17,524 nt of DNA, from NCBI GenBank assembly GCA_003242605.1, contig QGUZ01000085.1, positions 1 to 17,524 on the forward strand, in the 5' to 3' direction. A program made the position numbers and the translations under genes. Within the stretch, counting starts at the first letter, position 1. The number at the start of each line of letters is the position of its first letter. This document shows positions 1 to 7,402 of this stretch, piece by piece. The notes under the pieces are model-generated. The model was not told the DNA's origin. It worked only from the letters and a program-made list of their open reading frames with translations, and did not search any database. Source of the stretch: Actinomycetota bacterium (GTDB taxonomy: Bacteria; Actinomycetota; Actinomycetes; Streptosporangiales; Streptosporangiaceae).

Positions 1-2
1 TC

Positions 3-551
3 GGCGTGCAGTCGATGACCTTCTACCTCATGCTCGCCTGGCTGCCCACGGTGTTCCGGGACGCCGGGCTGTCCGCGGTGGACGCCGGGAACCTGCTCGG
101 CCTCACCAACTTCGTGCAGATCGCCGCCACGCTCGCGATGCCGCAGATCGCGGCCCGCGCCCGGACCCAGGCGCCGCACGCCGTGCTCTCCACGATGCTC
201 ACCCTCACCGGGTTCGCCGCGGTGATGGTCGCCCCCACCACGGTGCCCTGGCTGTGGATGATCATCCTCGGGCTGGGCCAGGGGTCGACGATCTCCCTCG
301 CGCTGCTCATCATCACCCTGCGCGCGCCCGACCCGACCTCGGTGACCGCGCTGTCCGCGGTCGCCCAGTCGGTGGGGTACGTGTTCGCCGCGGCCGGGCC
401 GGTGATCATCGGTCTGCTCCACGAGCTCACCGGCGGCTGGACCGTGCCGCTGGGGATGGCGGTCGGCCTCAGCGTGGTCCAGCTCGGCTTCGGGTACCTG
501 GCGGGCCGCCCGGCGCCGCAGCCGGCGCGGCCGGTCCCGGTCTCCTCCTAG
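3..551 (+). CDS. MFS transporter, CynX/NimT-like, C-terminal part (5' end outside window)
   Basis: The reading frame is open from the left edge and ends at TAG 549-551, so only the last ~183 residues of an inner-membrane transporter are present. The opening GVQSMTFYLMLAWLP resembles the start of the second six-helix half in the CynX/NimT (cyanate/nitroimidazole) branch of the major facilitator superfamily. About five hydrophobic segments alternate with short loops, and the tail is a Pro/Ala/Arg-rich cytosolic end (APQPARPVPVSS). The GTG at 6 and ATG at 15 lie inside a conserved helix and are not likely starts. Substrate cannot be told from this part; NimT-type members are often annotated only as MFS. 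No terminator with a T-run follows. The next gene begins 142 bases on, in the same orientation but with unrelated content. Confidence 0.85.
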   Translation, partial: GVQSMTFYLMLAWLPTVFRDAGLSAVDAGNLLGLTNFVQIAATLAMPQIAARARTQAPHAVLSTMLTLTGFAAVMVAPTTVPWLWMIILGLGQGSTISLALLIITLRAPDPTSVTALSAVAQSVGYVFAAAGPVIIGLLHELTGGWTVPLGMAVGLSVVQLGFGYLAGRPAPQPARPVPVSS

Positions 552-693
552 CGTCCGGCACAGATCTTCGTCATGGCTCGGCGGGCGACCGGCGTGGCGT
601 CGCGTCGCCCGCCGGTGCGCGCGGTAGACATTCGGCCGGAGATCCGGCCCGCCGCCGCGAAACGGGCGGCCGCGGTGGTGCCGGAATTCGCAG

Positions 694-1533
694 ATGTCGC
701 CGTTTGCGTCGGATCAAGCCATGTTCATGCCTTCGTACGCTGCTTTTCTGGCCGGGCCGCTCGCGGTGAGCCTCGTTTCCGGGCTTCTCGCCGGTGCCGC
801 GCCGCCGGCGGACGCGGCCGCACGGAAGAAACCCGGTAAAGGGTGCCGTATCGCCTCGTTCTATAAAATCGAGCACTTTCGGCGGCGAAATTTTTATATT
901 CCCGGCACGCGGTACATCGACGGCCCGGGCGGCGTGATGCGGGTGTGGGTGATGCGCGCCTACACCATCAGGTCCGAGTTCGAGATCGAGGACTGGCACG
1001 AGCGCGAGCGGCGCCGTACCCGGTTCGCCGGCGCCCGTCCCGGCGGCGCCCCCCACGAGATCGCCCGGGAGGTCGAGCGCGAGGTCGAGCGCGAGCGCGG
1101 GCGCACCGTCCGGCGCGGGGGCGACGGCGCGGCCGGGCCCGGGGCGGACGGCGGGCCGCGCCACGACGACGAGGTCGAACGCGAGGTGGAGCGGGCCTCC
1201 GGGGTCCGGGTCAAGGACGGCCGGGCCGTGCTCACCAAGGGCGACGAGCGGGAGCTGATCCGCACGATCCGCCACATGGTGAGCCCGCTGATCAGCGACG
1301 ACCACACCGTCGAGGTCGGGCACGAATACACCCGAAAGATATCTCCGGGAAAATATGGATATGCGCGGTATCGGGTGATCGGTTATCGCGTGCGGTTCTC
1401 GAAATGGTGGCGCGGCGACGACTGCCGGGTGCACTGGGCCGCGTCCGGGGTGGCGGGGGTTCCCGCGCGCGTCGAGGGCTGGGTGTATCGGGAGAGCAAA
1501 CGGATCCGCCCGAAATGGCTGCGGGGCCGCTGA
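694..1533 (+). CDS. Secreted/exported basic protein of unknown function
   Basis: Not recognised as a named family. The 279-aa protein opens with a hydrophobic stretch (about residues 12-37) ending in Ala-rich AAPPADAAARKK, which looks like an export signal, although the usual positive charge before it is missing. After it comes an aromatic/basic block (about 51-100: C51, FYKIEHFRRRNFYIPG), a highly charged low-complexity middle (about 101-175, with EVEREVER occurring twice) and an aromatic/basic end (about 207-270: EVGHEYTRKISPGKYGYARY and a second Cys at 244). C51 and C244 could form a disulfide. Starts at 694 and 721 are both possible; neither has a strong ribosome site. Codons in both conserved blocks are clearly more A/T-rich (e.g. 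850-905, 1322-1410) than in the charged middle, suggesting that the middle was expanded later. It is followed 82 bases on by the phosphodiesterase gene. Confidence 0.65.
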   Translation: MSPFASDQAMFMPSYAAFLAGPLAVSLVSGLLAGAAPPADAAARKKPGKGCRIASFYKIEHFRRRNFYIPGTRYIDGPGGVMRVWVMRAYTIRSEFEIEDWHERERRRTRFAGARPGGAPHEIAREVEREVERERGRTVRRGGDGAAGPGADGGPRHDDEVEREVERASGVRVKDGRAVLTKGDERELIRTIRHMVSPLISDDHTVEVGHEYTRKISPGKYGYARYRVIGYRVRFSKWWRGDDCRVHWAASGVAGVPARVEGWVYRESKRIRPKWLRGR

Positions 1534-1555
1534 CCGTTTTCGTTATTCGCCGCAC

Positions 1556-1600
1556 TTTCTCCGGCCCATCGGGTTAATGTGCCCGTTGTCACCGGAGAAA
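1556..1600. promoter_or_regulatory. Inverted repeat ahead of the phosphodiesterase gene, overlapping its ribosome-binding region
   Basis: TTTCTCCGG (1556-1564) and CCGGAGAAA (1592-1600) form a perfect 9-base inverted repeat around a 27-base loop that holds a second short stem (CGGG/CCCG) and a -10-like TAATGT (1575-1580). The right arm contains GGAGAAA, part of the purine-rich ribosome-binding region before the ATG at 1616. It could be an operator, an RBS-hiding hairpin, or a weak terminator for the gene before it. The sequence does not decide between these. Confidence 0.35.
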
Positions 1601-1615
1601 GGGGTGGGCGGAGAA

Positions 1616-2746
1616 ATGACGAACCGGTTGCTGGCCGGGACGCTGGCCGTGCTCACGGGAGGGGCGCTCGCGTCCCACGCCGGGGCGAGCGGGGCGGCCG
1701 CGGAGGGGACCGCGGCGACGCCGGTGCGGACCGCGAGCGCCCGGATCGTGATCGCACACCGCGGGGCGAGCGCGTACCGGCCGGAGCACACGCTGGCGGC
1801 GTACGAAACCGCGATCCGGATGGGTGCCGACTACATCGAGCCCGACCTGGTGGCGACCAAGGACGGTGTGCTCGTCGCGCGCCACGAGAACGAGATCTCC
1901 GCCACCACGGACGTGGCCGAGCGCCCGGAGTTCGCCGGCCGCCGCACCACCAAGACGATCGACGGCAAGCGGGTGACCGGCTGGTTCACCGAGGACTTCA
2001 CCCTCGCCGAGCTGCGCACGCTGCGCGCCCGGGAACGCGTGCCGGAGCTGCGCCCGCGCAACACCGCCTACGACGGCACGGCGCGCATCCCCACGTTCGA
2101 CGAGATCGTGCGGCTCGCCAAGCGGCACGGCGTGGGCGTCTACCCGGAGACCAAGCACCCGACGTACTTCGACTCGATCGGGCTGTCGCTGGAGGAGCCG
2201 CTGCTCAAGGTGCTGCGGCGGCACGGCTGGACCGACCGGGACGACCCGGTGGTCATCCAGTCGTTCGAGACCCGCAACCTGCGCGAGCTGCGGCGGCGCA
2301 CCCGGGTGCGGCTGGTCCAGCTCATCGGGGCCAAGGGCGCGCCGTACGACCTGGTCGCCGCGGGCTCCAAGCGCACCTACGACGACATGGTGACCCCCGC
2401 AGGCCTGCGCGCGATCGCCGCGTACGCCGACGGGATCGGGCCGGCCACCGAGCGCATCTACCCGCTGGGCCCGGACGGGCGGCTGCGCCCGCAGACCACG
2501 CTCGTGCGCGACGCGCACCGCCGCGGCCTGGTCGTGCACGCCTGGACGGTGCGCGGCGAGAACGCCTACCTGCCGCCGGAGTTCCGGCAGGGGGACGCGC
2601 GCAGCCGCAGCTACCGGCGGGCGATCGGCGACGTGGCGGGCTGGCTGGACAAGCTGCGCCGGGCCGGGGTGGACGGCGTGTTCGCCGACGACCCGGCGAT
2701 CGCCCGGGCCGTGCTCGACCGCGCGGCACGCCGTACCTCGTCCTGA
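1616..2746 (+). CDS. glpQ: Secreted glycerophosphodiester phosphodiesterase
   Basis: Hydrolyses glycerophosphodiesters (deacylated phospholipids, possibly teichoic-acid-type polymers) to sn-glycerol-3-phosphate and an alcohol, outside the cell membrane. The 376-aa protein has a signal peptide (about 1-30, TNRLLAGTLAVLTGGALASHAGA) and a GDPD TIM barrel. Visible catalytic and metal residues are H48-R49 in IAHRGAS, E57 in PEHT, E75 and D77 in YIEPD, H90 in VARHENE, and the YPETKHP strand (about residue 180). The end of the barrel shows VHAWTVRGEN and GVDGVFADDP. It is the long, GlpQ-like form, with the insert between H90 and the PETK strand. The ATG at 1616 is chosen because it sits before the charged signal-peptide start and after a purine-rich stretch (GGAGAAAGGGG); an in-frame ATG at 1577 would add 13 residues with no ribosome site. 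Confidence 0.9.
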   Translation: MTNRLLAGTLAVLTGGALASHAGASGAAAEGTAATPVRTASARIVIAHRGASAYRPEHTLAAYETAIRMGADYIEPDLVATKDGVLVARHENEISATTDVAERPEFAGRRTTKTIDGKRVTGWFTEDFTLAELRTLRARERVPELRPRNTAYDGTARIPTFDEIVRLAKRHGVGVYPETKHPTYFDSIGLSLEEPLLKVLRRHGWTDRDDPVVIQSFETRNLRELRRRTRVRLVQLIGAKGAPYDLVAAGSKRTYDDMVTPAGLRAIAAYADGIGPATERIYPLGPDGRLRPQTTLVRDAHRRGLVVHAWTVRGENAYLPPEFRQGDARSRSYRRAIGDVAGWLDKLRRAGVDGVFADDPAIARAVLDRAARRTSS

Positions 2747-2872
2747 CCCGGGGCCGCCGTCGCGCCGCGCCGGTGTGCACGTTTCACGAAAAGTCCGCCG
2801 ATGACGGGCGGTGACGGCCGTCGGATCGCCGCCGCCGCCCCGCGCTCGGCGTCCCCGGGGCGCGGCCCGGGC

Positions 2873-3244
2873 TCAGTCGTCGCCCAGGATCAGGTTGAGC
2901 AGCCAGCTGATCACACCGACGATGATCGCGCCCCAGAACGCCGCGATGAAGCCCTCGACGTGGAACGGCACGTCGATCTGCTCGGCGATCCAGCCGGTGA
3001 GCAACAGCAGCAGCGCGTTCACCACGAGCGCGAACAACCCGAGGGTGAGGACGTAGAACGCGCAGCCGATCGTCTTGATGATCGGCTTCAGCACCGCGTT
3101 CACCAGCCCGAAGATCAGCGCGACCACGAGCAGCGTGCCGATCTGCCCGGGGGTGTCCTCGGCGTTGACGGTGATGCCGTCCACGAGCTGCGTCGCGGCC
3201 CACAGTGCGGCGGCGACGATCAGGATCTTAACGATGACCTTCAC
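2873..3244 (-). CDS. Small membrane protein, phage holin family 4 / YvlD type
   Basis: A 123-aa inner-membrane protein with four hydrophobic segments (about residues 3-20, 34-55, 62-86, 97-121). The family hallmark lies between segments two and three: GLVNAVLKPIIKTIG, followed by LTLGLFALVVNALLL and FWGAIIVGVISWLLN. This is the PF04020 pattern seen in B. subtilis YvlD, an envelope-stress-associated protein; despite the name it is not evidence of a prophage. The start is the GTG at 3244 (VKVIVKILIV), with AGGA ten bases upstream; longer in-frame extensions run into the divergent oxidoreductase gene and lack membrane character. It is convergent with the phosphodiesterase gene and divergent from the oxidoreductase gene, so it is probably a single-gene transcript. 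Confidence 0.85.
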   Translation of the reverse strand: MKVIVKILIVAAALWAATQLVDGITVNAEDTPGQIGTLLVVALIFGLVNAVLKPIIKTIGCAFYVLTLGLFALVVNALLLLLTGWIAEQIDVPFHVEGFIAAFWGAIIVGVISWLLNLILGDD

Positions 3245-3388
3245 GCCCCCGATCCTGTCACCTCGATCGCGAACCCGCGAGGATGCCCGTGGCGGCCCGT
3301 CCCGCAATCGGACGAACGCCGCACACGTGCGATGCGTTTCGTGTAGAGACATCAGGTGTGAGGTCCTAGCGCGGTTTGAGGAGAGTGC

Positions 3389-4465
3389 ATGGTGTTCACC
3401 CGGCCCGAGCCCGTTACCACGTGGGGATCCCTCGGTGGTCCGCTCCTCGCCCGTGAGATCCATCTCGCCTCGCTCCCGGCGGGCCTGCCCGAGCCCGGCG
3501 ACTTCGCCGTGGTGACCGTGGAGCTCGTCCCGCCCGGCCCCGGCCAGGTCCTCGTCCGCAACCTGTGCATGGCGGTCGAGCCGCACCTGCCCGGCGCGTC
3601 CCCGGCATGGGCCGCGCCACCGCCACCGGGCCTGCACGCCGCCGCGCCGCCCGGCCCCGCCGGCCAGGCGCTCGAGGGCCCGGCGGTGGGCGAGGTCGTG
3701 GAGTCGATGGACGACGAGCTGCGCCCCGGCGACCTCGTGCTCCACGGGTACGGCTGGCGCGACCAGGTGGTGCTCGACGCGCGCAGCGTGCTCCGCATCG
3801 ACCCGGTCCCCGGCGTGGACCCCTCGGCGTACCTGGGCGCGCTCGGCATGTCGACGCTCGCCGCGTACGTGGGCCTCCTCGACATCGCCGGGTTACGGCC
3901 GGGCGAGACGGTGTTCGTCTCCGGCGCGTCGGGCGAGATCGGGACGATGGCCGGGCAGATCGCGCGGCTGAAGGGCGCCGCGCGGGTGATCGGCACCGCG
4001 GGCTCGCAGGCGAAGGCGGATCACCTCACCCGGCGGTTCGGCTTCCACGCCGCGTTCGTCGACGCCGAGGGCTCGGTCGCCGAGCGGCTCGCCGCGGCCG
4101 CGCCGGACGGCATCGACGTGTGCTTCGACAACGTGGGCGGCGAGCACCTGGAGGCGGCGATCGCCGCGCTGCGGCCGCACGGCCGGGTCGCGCTCTGCGG
4201 GGTGGCGCAGCAGAACGCGGCCGAGACCGCGCCCGGCCCGCGCAACCTCGCCCTCGTCATCGGCAAGCGGCTCACCCTGCGCGGGTTCAGCGTGCACGAC
4301 CACCTGTGGCGCATGCCGGACATGCTCGCCGAGGTGGGCGGCTGGCTGCGGGAGGGCCGGATCGTGTTCCAGGAGACGGTCGTGCACGGGCTGGAGTTCG
4401 CCCCCGCCGCCTACGTGGGGCTGCTGCGCGGCGAGAACACCGGCAAGATGATCGTCCGGATCTAG
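3389..4465 (+). CDS. NADP-dependent medium-chain oxidoreductase (prostaglandin reductase / CurA-like)
   Basis: Predicted cytosolic NAD(P)H-dependent reductase of enones or quinone-like substrates, in the zinc-free branch of the MDR superfamily. The 358-aa protein has an N-terminal GroES-like part (about 1-140, including GPGQVLVRNL and YGWRDQVV), the nucleotide-binding fold with VSGASGEIGTMAGQIA (about 177-192), then GIDVCFDNVGGEHLEAA and GRVALCGVAQQN typical of the leukotriene-B4 dehydrogenase group. It ends in the usual GENTGKMIVRI. One odd point is that the conserved segment after VEP, normally DPYMRGRM, is replaced by a Pro/Ala-rich stretch (about 65-95), so the substrate pocket may differ. 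The ATG at 3389 follows GAGGAGAG at a normal distance. The gene before it is divergent, and a 92-aa gene follows 38 bases on. Confidence 0.88.
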   Translation: MVFTRPEPVTTWGSLGGPLLAREIHLASLPAGLPEPGDFAVVTVELVPPGPGQVLVRNLCMAVEPHLPGASPAWAAPPPPGLHAAAPPGPAGQALEGPAVGEVVESMDDELRPGDLVLHGYGWRDQVVLDARSVLRIDPVPGVDPSAYLGALGMSTLAAYVGLLDIAGLRPGETVFVSGASGEIGTMAGQIARLKGAARVIGTAGSQAKADHLTRRFGFHAAFVDAEGSVAERLAAAAPDGIDVCFDNVGGEHLEAAIAALRPHGRVALCGVAQQNAAETAPGPRNLALVIGKRLTLRGFSVHDHLWRMPDMLAEVGGWLREGRIVFQETVVHGLEFAPAAYVGLLRGENTGKMIVRI

Positions 4466-4503
4466 CCGGACATAACGCCCACCCTGCAGGGAACAGGGCG
4501 GGC

Positions 4504-4782
4504 ATGACCGACCCGGAGCGGCTGGACGAGCTGTCCACCCGTGAGCTGCACGACCGCGCCGTGGCCTTCGCGGTACGGCACGGCGACGTCGCGTTCCTGT
4601 GGCGGCTGCTGCGCACCATCCCCGTGGCGTGGGCGGCCGCCGGGCACGCGAAGGAGGCCGCCGGTGACCTGAGCCGGATCTCCGCGCTGCTCAGCGACGC
4701 GATCGGGGCGGGCGAGGGTGAGCTGGGGGAGGCGCTGCGCCCGGTGTACCTCGACTACCTTCTCAACCATCCGGAGGCCTGA
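4504..4782 (+). CDS. Conserved-looking 92-aa protein of unknown function
   Basis: Not recognised. It is a small soluble protein, largely helical by inspection (STRELHDRAVAFAVRHGDVAFLW, then AAGHAKEAAGDLSRISALLSDA), acidic at the start and end, with no signal, Cys or obvious catalytic motif. Codons have the same strong G/C third-position bias as the neighbours, which supports a real gene. The ATG at 4504 follows AGGGCGGGC. It begins 38 bases after the oxidoreductase stop and could be co-transcribed with it. It ends 32 bases before the response-regulator start, so the promoter of the two-component pair would have to overlap its last codons. Confidence 0.65.
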   Translation: MTDPERLDELSTRELHDRAVAFAVRHGDVAFLWRLLRTIPVAWAAAGHAKEAAGDLSRISALLSDAIGAGEGELGEALRPVYLDYLLNHPEA

Positions 4783-4789
4783 ATACCCT

Positions 4790-4800
4790 GGAATCATTCC
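4790..4800. promoter_or_regulatory. Short palindrome just before the response-regulator gene
   Basis: GGAATCATTCC is a perfect 11-base palindrome centred about 20 bases before the GTG at 4815, and immediately follows a -10-like TACCCT (4784-4789). It could be an operator for autoregulation. One short site is weak evidence, and no second copy was seen. Confidence 0.25.
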
Positions 4801-4814
4801 CCCTGACAGCGAAG

Positions 4815-5513
4815 GTGCCGAAGATCGATACGCCTGCCCGGGTGCTCGTCGTCGAGGACGAGCCGCAGCTTCGTAACGCCGTGTCGCGCGCCCTCCGCAT
4901 GGAGGGGTATGCGGTCGAGGTCGCCGAGGACGGGCCGGCCGGCCTCGCGGCCCTGGCGGCCGGGCGCCCCGACCTCGTCGTGCTCGACGTCATGCTGCCG
5001 CGGATGGACGGCCTCGAGGTGTGCCGGCGCATGCGCCGCGGCGGCGACACCACGCCGGTGCTCATGCTCACCGCGCTGGACAGCGTGGGGGACCGGGTGG
5101 CCGGGCTCGACGCCGGGGCCGACGACTATCTGGTGAAGCCGTTCGCGCTGGAGGAGCTGTTCGCCCGGATCCGGGCGCTGCTGCGCCGCGCCGGCCCGGC
5201 GGACGGCGACGCCCCGCTCACCTTCGCCGACCTCACCCTGTATCCGCGCAGCCGCCAGGGCAAGCGCGGCGAGCGCCGGTTCGACCTGACCCGCACCGAG
5301 TATGCGCTGCTCGAGCTGCTCATGCGCAACGCCGGCCAGGTGCTCACCCGGGAGGTCATCCTGGAGCGCATCTGGGGCTACGAGTTCACCCCGGGGTCGA
5401 ACTCGCTCGAGGTGTACATCGGATACCTGCGGCGCAAGACCGAGGCGGGCGGCGAGGTCCGCCTCATCCAGACCGTGCACGGGCTCGGCTACACGCTGCG
5501 GGAGCCGACGTGA
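4815..5513 (+). CDS. OmpR/PhoB-family response regulator (MprA-like)
   Basis: DNA-binding half of a two-component system. The 232-aa protein has a receiver domain (about 8-122) with the acidic pair E14/D15 in VVEDEP, phospho-acceptor D58 in VVLDVMLPRMDG, T86 in LMLTALD and K108 in DDYLVKPF. A short linker leads to a winged-helix Trans_reg_C domain (about 130-230) with FDLTRTEYALLELLMRN, the recognition region SLEVYIGYLRRK and the wing TVHGLGYTLR. All phosphorylation residues are present. The start is GTG at 4815; the ribosome site is poor, and a -10-like TACCCT (4784-4789) places the likely RNA start very close. The kinase gene begins 40 bases after its stop, so the two are surely one unit. 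The signal sensed is unknown. Confidence 0.92.
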   Translation: MPKIDTPARVLVVEDEPQLRNAVSRALRMEGYAVEVAEDGPAGLAALAAGRPDLVVLDVMLPRMDGLEVCRRMRRGGDTTPVLMLTALDSVGDRVAGLDAGADDYLVKPFALEELFARIRALLRRAGPADGDAPLTFADLTLYPRSRQGKRGERRFDLTRTEYALLELLMRNAGQVLTREVILERIWGYEFTPGSNSLEVYIGYLRRKTEAGGEVRLIQTVHGLGYTLREPT

Positions 5514-5553
5514 CGGCGCGCAGCGGGCGGGCCGAGCCGGGGGGAGGGGTGCG

Positions 5554-6699
5554 ATGAGGCGGTTGCCGCTGGTGTGGCGGCTGGCGCTGTGCTCCGGCGT
5601 CGCCGCCGCGGGCAGCGTGATCACGGTGCTGGCCGGGGCCTACGTGCTCGCCTGCCGCCGGGTGGCGGACCTCGGCAAGGAGGGCGCGCTCGGCCCCTAC
5701 TACGGCGACTCCGGCCTGTACGTGCCGGTCGGCCCGGCCGGCGTGCTCGACAAGGTCGCCGCGCTGCAGGCCGAGCTCGGCTGGCCGTTCATCGTGGTCG
5801 CGCTCGGCGGCCTGCTGCTCGCCGCCGTGCTCGGCTACATCGCCGCCCGCACCGCGCTGCGCCCGGTGGCCACGCTCACCGCGGTGGCCGAGCGGGTGGC
5901 CGCCACCCGCGACCTCGGCACCCGCATCGAGGTGGACCGGGACGACGAGCTGGGCAGCCTGGCGCGCAGCTTCAACACGATGCTCGACGCGTTGGAGCGC
6001 TCCGCGAAGGCGCAGCGCAGGCTCGTCGCCGACGCCTCGCACGAGCTGCGTACCCCGCTCGCCGCGCTGCGCACGAACGTGGAGCTGCTGCGCCGCGCCG
6101 ACCGGCTCGATCCCGCCGAACGCGCCGAGCTGCTCCGGGACACCCTCGAGGGGCTGGAGGAGCTGAGCGCGCTCGTCTCCGACGTGGTGGAGCTCGCCCG
6201 CGACGAGGAGCCGTCGGTGCTGTTCGAGGACGTGCGCCTCGACGAGATCGTCGAACGCGTCACGGCCCGCGCCCGCGCCTACTACCCGCGGGTGCGGTTC
6301 ACCGTCCACCTCGAGCCCGCCGTGGTGTACGGCGTGCCGGACCGGCTCACCCGGGCGGTGGCGAACCTGCTCGACAACGCCGGCAAGTACAGCCCGGAGG
6401 GCGGCGTGGTCGAGGTGCGGCTGCGCGGCGGCGAGCTGACCGTGCGCGACCACGGGCCGGGCATCGCCGAGGAGGACCTGCCGTACGTCTTCGACCGCTT
6501 CTACCGGGCGCCGAGCGCGCGCTCGATGCCGGGCTCCGGGCTCGGCCTCGCCATCGTCCGGCAGGTGGTGGAGGGCCACGGCGGCACGGTCGAGGCGGCG
6601 AACGCGCCGGGCGGCGGCACGGTGGTGCGGATGCGGCTGCCCGTGACCCGGCCGTACGCGCCGGGGCGGCCGCGGTCCCGGCGGCCGGTGAACGCCTGA
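5554..6699 (+). CDS. Sensor histidine kinase (HisKA/HATPase_c, HAMP) partner of the upstream regulator
   Basis: Membrane sensor kinase of 381 aa. It has two transmembrane helices (about 10-33 and 78-98) around a short outer loop of ~45 residues rich in Gly/Tyr/Pro, a HAMP linker (about 99-150, TALRPVATLTAVAERVA and DDELGSLARSFNTM), an H-box with H163 in DASHELRTPLAALR, an N-box with N271 and N275 in ANLLDNAGKYS, a G1 box DHGPGI (299-304), an F-box YVFDRFYR and a G2 box GSGLGLAI (327-334). All catalytic boxes are intact. The ATG at 5554 is preceded by GGGGGAGGGG; a longer in-frame extension from 5302 is only the regulator gene read in another frame. The small outer loop suggests sensing in or near the membrane rather than a large ligand domain. 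Confidence 0.92.
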   Translation: MRRLPLVWRLALCSGVAAAGSVITVLAGAYVLACRRVADLGKEGALGPYYGDSGLYVPVGPAGVLDKVAALQAELGWPFIVVALGGLLLAAVLGYIAARTALRPVATLTAVAERVAATRDLGTRIEVDRDDELGSLARSFNTMLDALERSAKAQRRLVADASHELRTPLAALRTNVELLRRADRLDPAERAELLRDTLEGLEELSALVSDVVELARDEEPSVLFEDVRLDEIVERVTARARAYYPRVRFTVHLEPAVVYGVPDRLTRAVANLLDNAGKYSPEGGVVEVRLRGGELTVRDHGPGIAEEDLPYVFDRFYRAPSARSMPGSGLGLAIVRQVVEGHGGTVEAANAPGGGTVVRMRLPVTRPYAPGRPRSRRPVNA

Positions 6700-6825
6700 G
6701 CGGGGCGGCGCGGCCGTCGGCGGGGCGGTCCGGGTGGATCCGGGTGGGTAACGCCCGGCCTGACGCTCCCTCGACCTGACCTGGCACGTCATCGGCGGAT
6801 GTATGCGATGTTTCCACCTGGCCAT

Positions 6826-6846
6826 GACGCACTCATGACGTGCGTC
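6826..6846. repeat. Seven-base-pair hairpin in the gap after the kinase gene
   Basis: GACGCAC (6826-6832) pairs with GTGCGTC (6840-6846) around TCATGAC. CATGACG also occurs twice here as a direct repeat. It lies about 130 bases after the kinase stop and just before a -10-like TAGTGT (6851-6856) on the + strand. It may be an operator or part of an RNA; no T-run follows, so it is not a clear terminator. Confidence 0.3.
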
Positions 6847-6915
6847 CCGATAGTGTTGAGGCAGGTCATGGGACCTGGGGCGCTACCGGCGCACCACAGG
6901 ACTTTTCTCCGATAG

Positions 6916-7029
6916 GGACGTGGAGGGGGGAACCACGTCCGGAGCGGGACCCGTGGCGCTTTGGGGGAGGCGCCGGAACGGGCCGCGTGAGTCGGGGCCG
7001 GGCAGCAGGGGGAACTGCCCGGCCCCGAC
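6916..7029 (-). ncRNA. Candidate 6C-like small RNA: three hairpins with C-run loops
   Basis: Three stem-loops in a row share the same loop type. Read on the - strand: a perfect 15-bp stem (7029-7015 with 7005-6991) and loop TTCCCCCTG; a 5-bp stem GGCGC/GCGCC (6974-6955) and loop CTCCCCCAAA; and an 8-bp stem GGACGTGG/CCACGTCC (6940-6916) and loop TTCCCCCCT. The actinobacterial 6C RNA (B11 in mycobacteria) is defined by stem-loops with runs of about six C in the loops, which is why the - strand is preferred. Against it, there are three hairpins rather than two, two of the loops have five C, and neither a clear promoter nor a T-run terminator was seen. Read from the + strand the same element would have G-run loops. 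Confidence 0.5.
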
Positions 7030-7330
7030 GTATGTCCGGGGACGGTCCGCCACATCCGCCGTGCGCCCGCCCCATGTCGGGACGGCCGCCGTGCGCCGCC
7101 CCGCCCGCCGTCTCCCGGTCCTCCGGTTCTCGTCCTGCGGCCGGCCCATCCACGCCGTCCTCGCCGCGTCGCGCGGCTTTGCCGGCCTTACCAACCGTTG
7201 ACGCGCCGCCCGGCCGTGCCGCCGCTCCGCATCGCCTGCTCCACCGCGGTTTCGCCGCCGCGCCGCCGTCCGCCCGCCCCGGTGCAGGTCTCCCGAGAGT
7301 AGATCTTTTTGGGTGTTTTGGGTGGTTATC

Positions 7331-7360
7331 TTGGCGTTTGACTGACTTAGCCGCTAATGT
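7331..7360 (+). promoter_or_regulatory. Candidate promoter of the riboswitch transcript
   Basis: TTGGCG (7331-7336) and TAATGT (7355-7360) are 18 bases apart and lie in a locally T-rich patch about 45 bases before the start of the c-di-AMP aptamer. Position and spacing suit a housekeeping-type promoter driving the riboswitch RNA. The -35 match is only partial. Confidence 0.45.
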
Positions 7361-7402
7361 CGTGTTCCGTTATCCGACGGAGACCTGGCCCCCAGGGGCC
7401 GG

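Noticed and set aside
571..1434. Long - strand open frame over the exported-protein gene
   Set aside because: Composition is a Pro/Ala/His/Arg-rich shadow without domain pattern; the + strand frame has a signal-like start and coherent aromatic/basic blocks.
1579..2814. 411-codon + strand frame overlapping the phosphodiesterase gene
   Set aside because: Arg/Gly/Ala-rich shadow in another frame of the gene with all GDPD motifs.
2840..2865. Possible terminator CCGCGC/GCGCGG between the phosphodiesterase and YvlD-type genes
   Set aside because: Only a six-base stem with a 14-base loop and no T-run; such stems are expected by chance at this G/C content.
2873..3244. Phage holin as a sign of a prophage
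   Set aside because: The family name is historical; it is a common chromosomal membrane protein and no other phage gene is present.
6991..7029. 15-bp hairpin as a simple terminator of the kinase gene
   Set aside because: It lies nearly 300 bases after the stop, has no T-run on either side, and shares its loop type with two neighbouring hairpins, so a structured RNA fits better.
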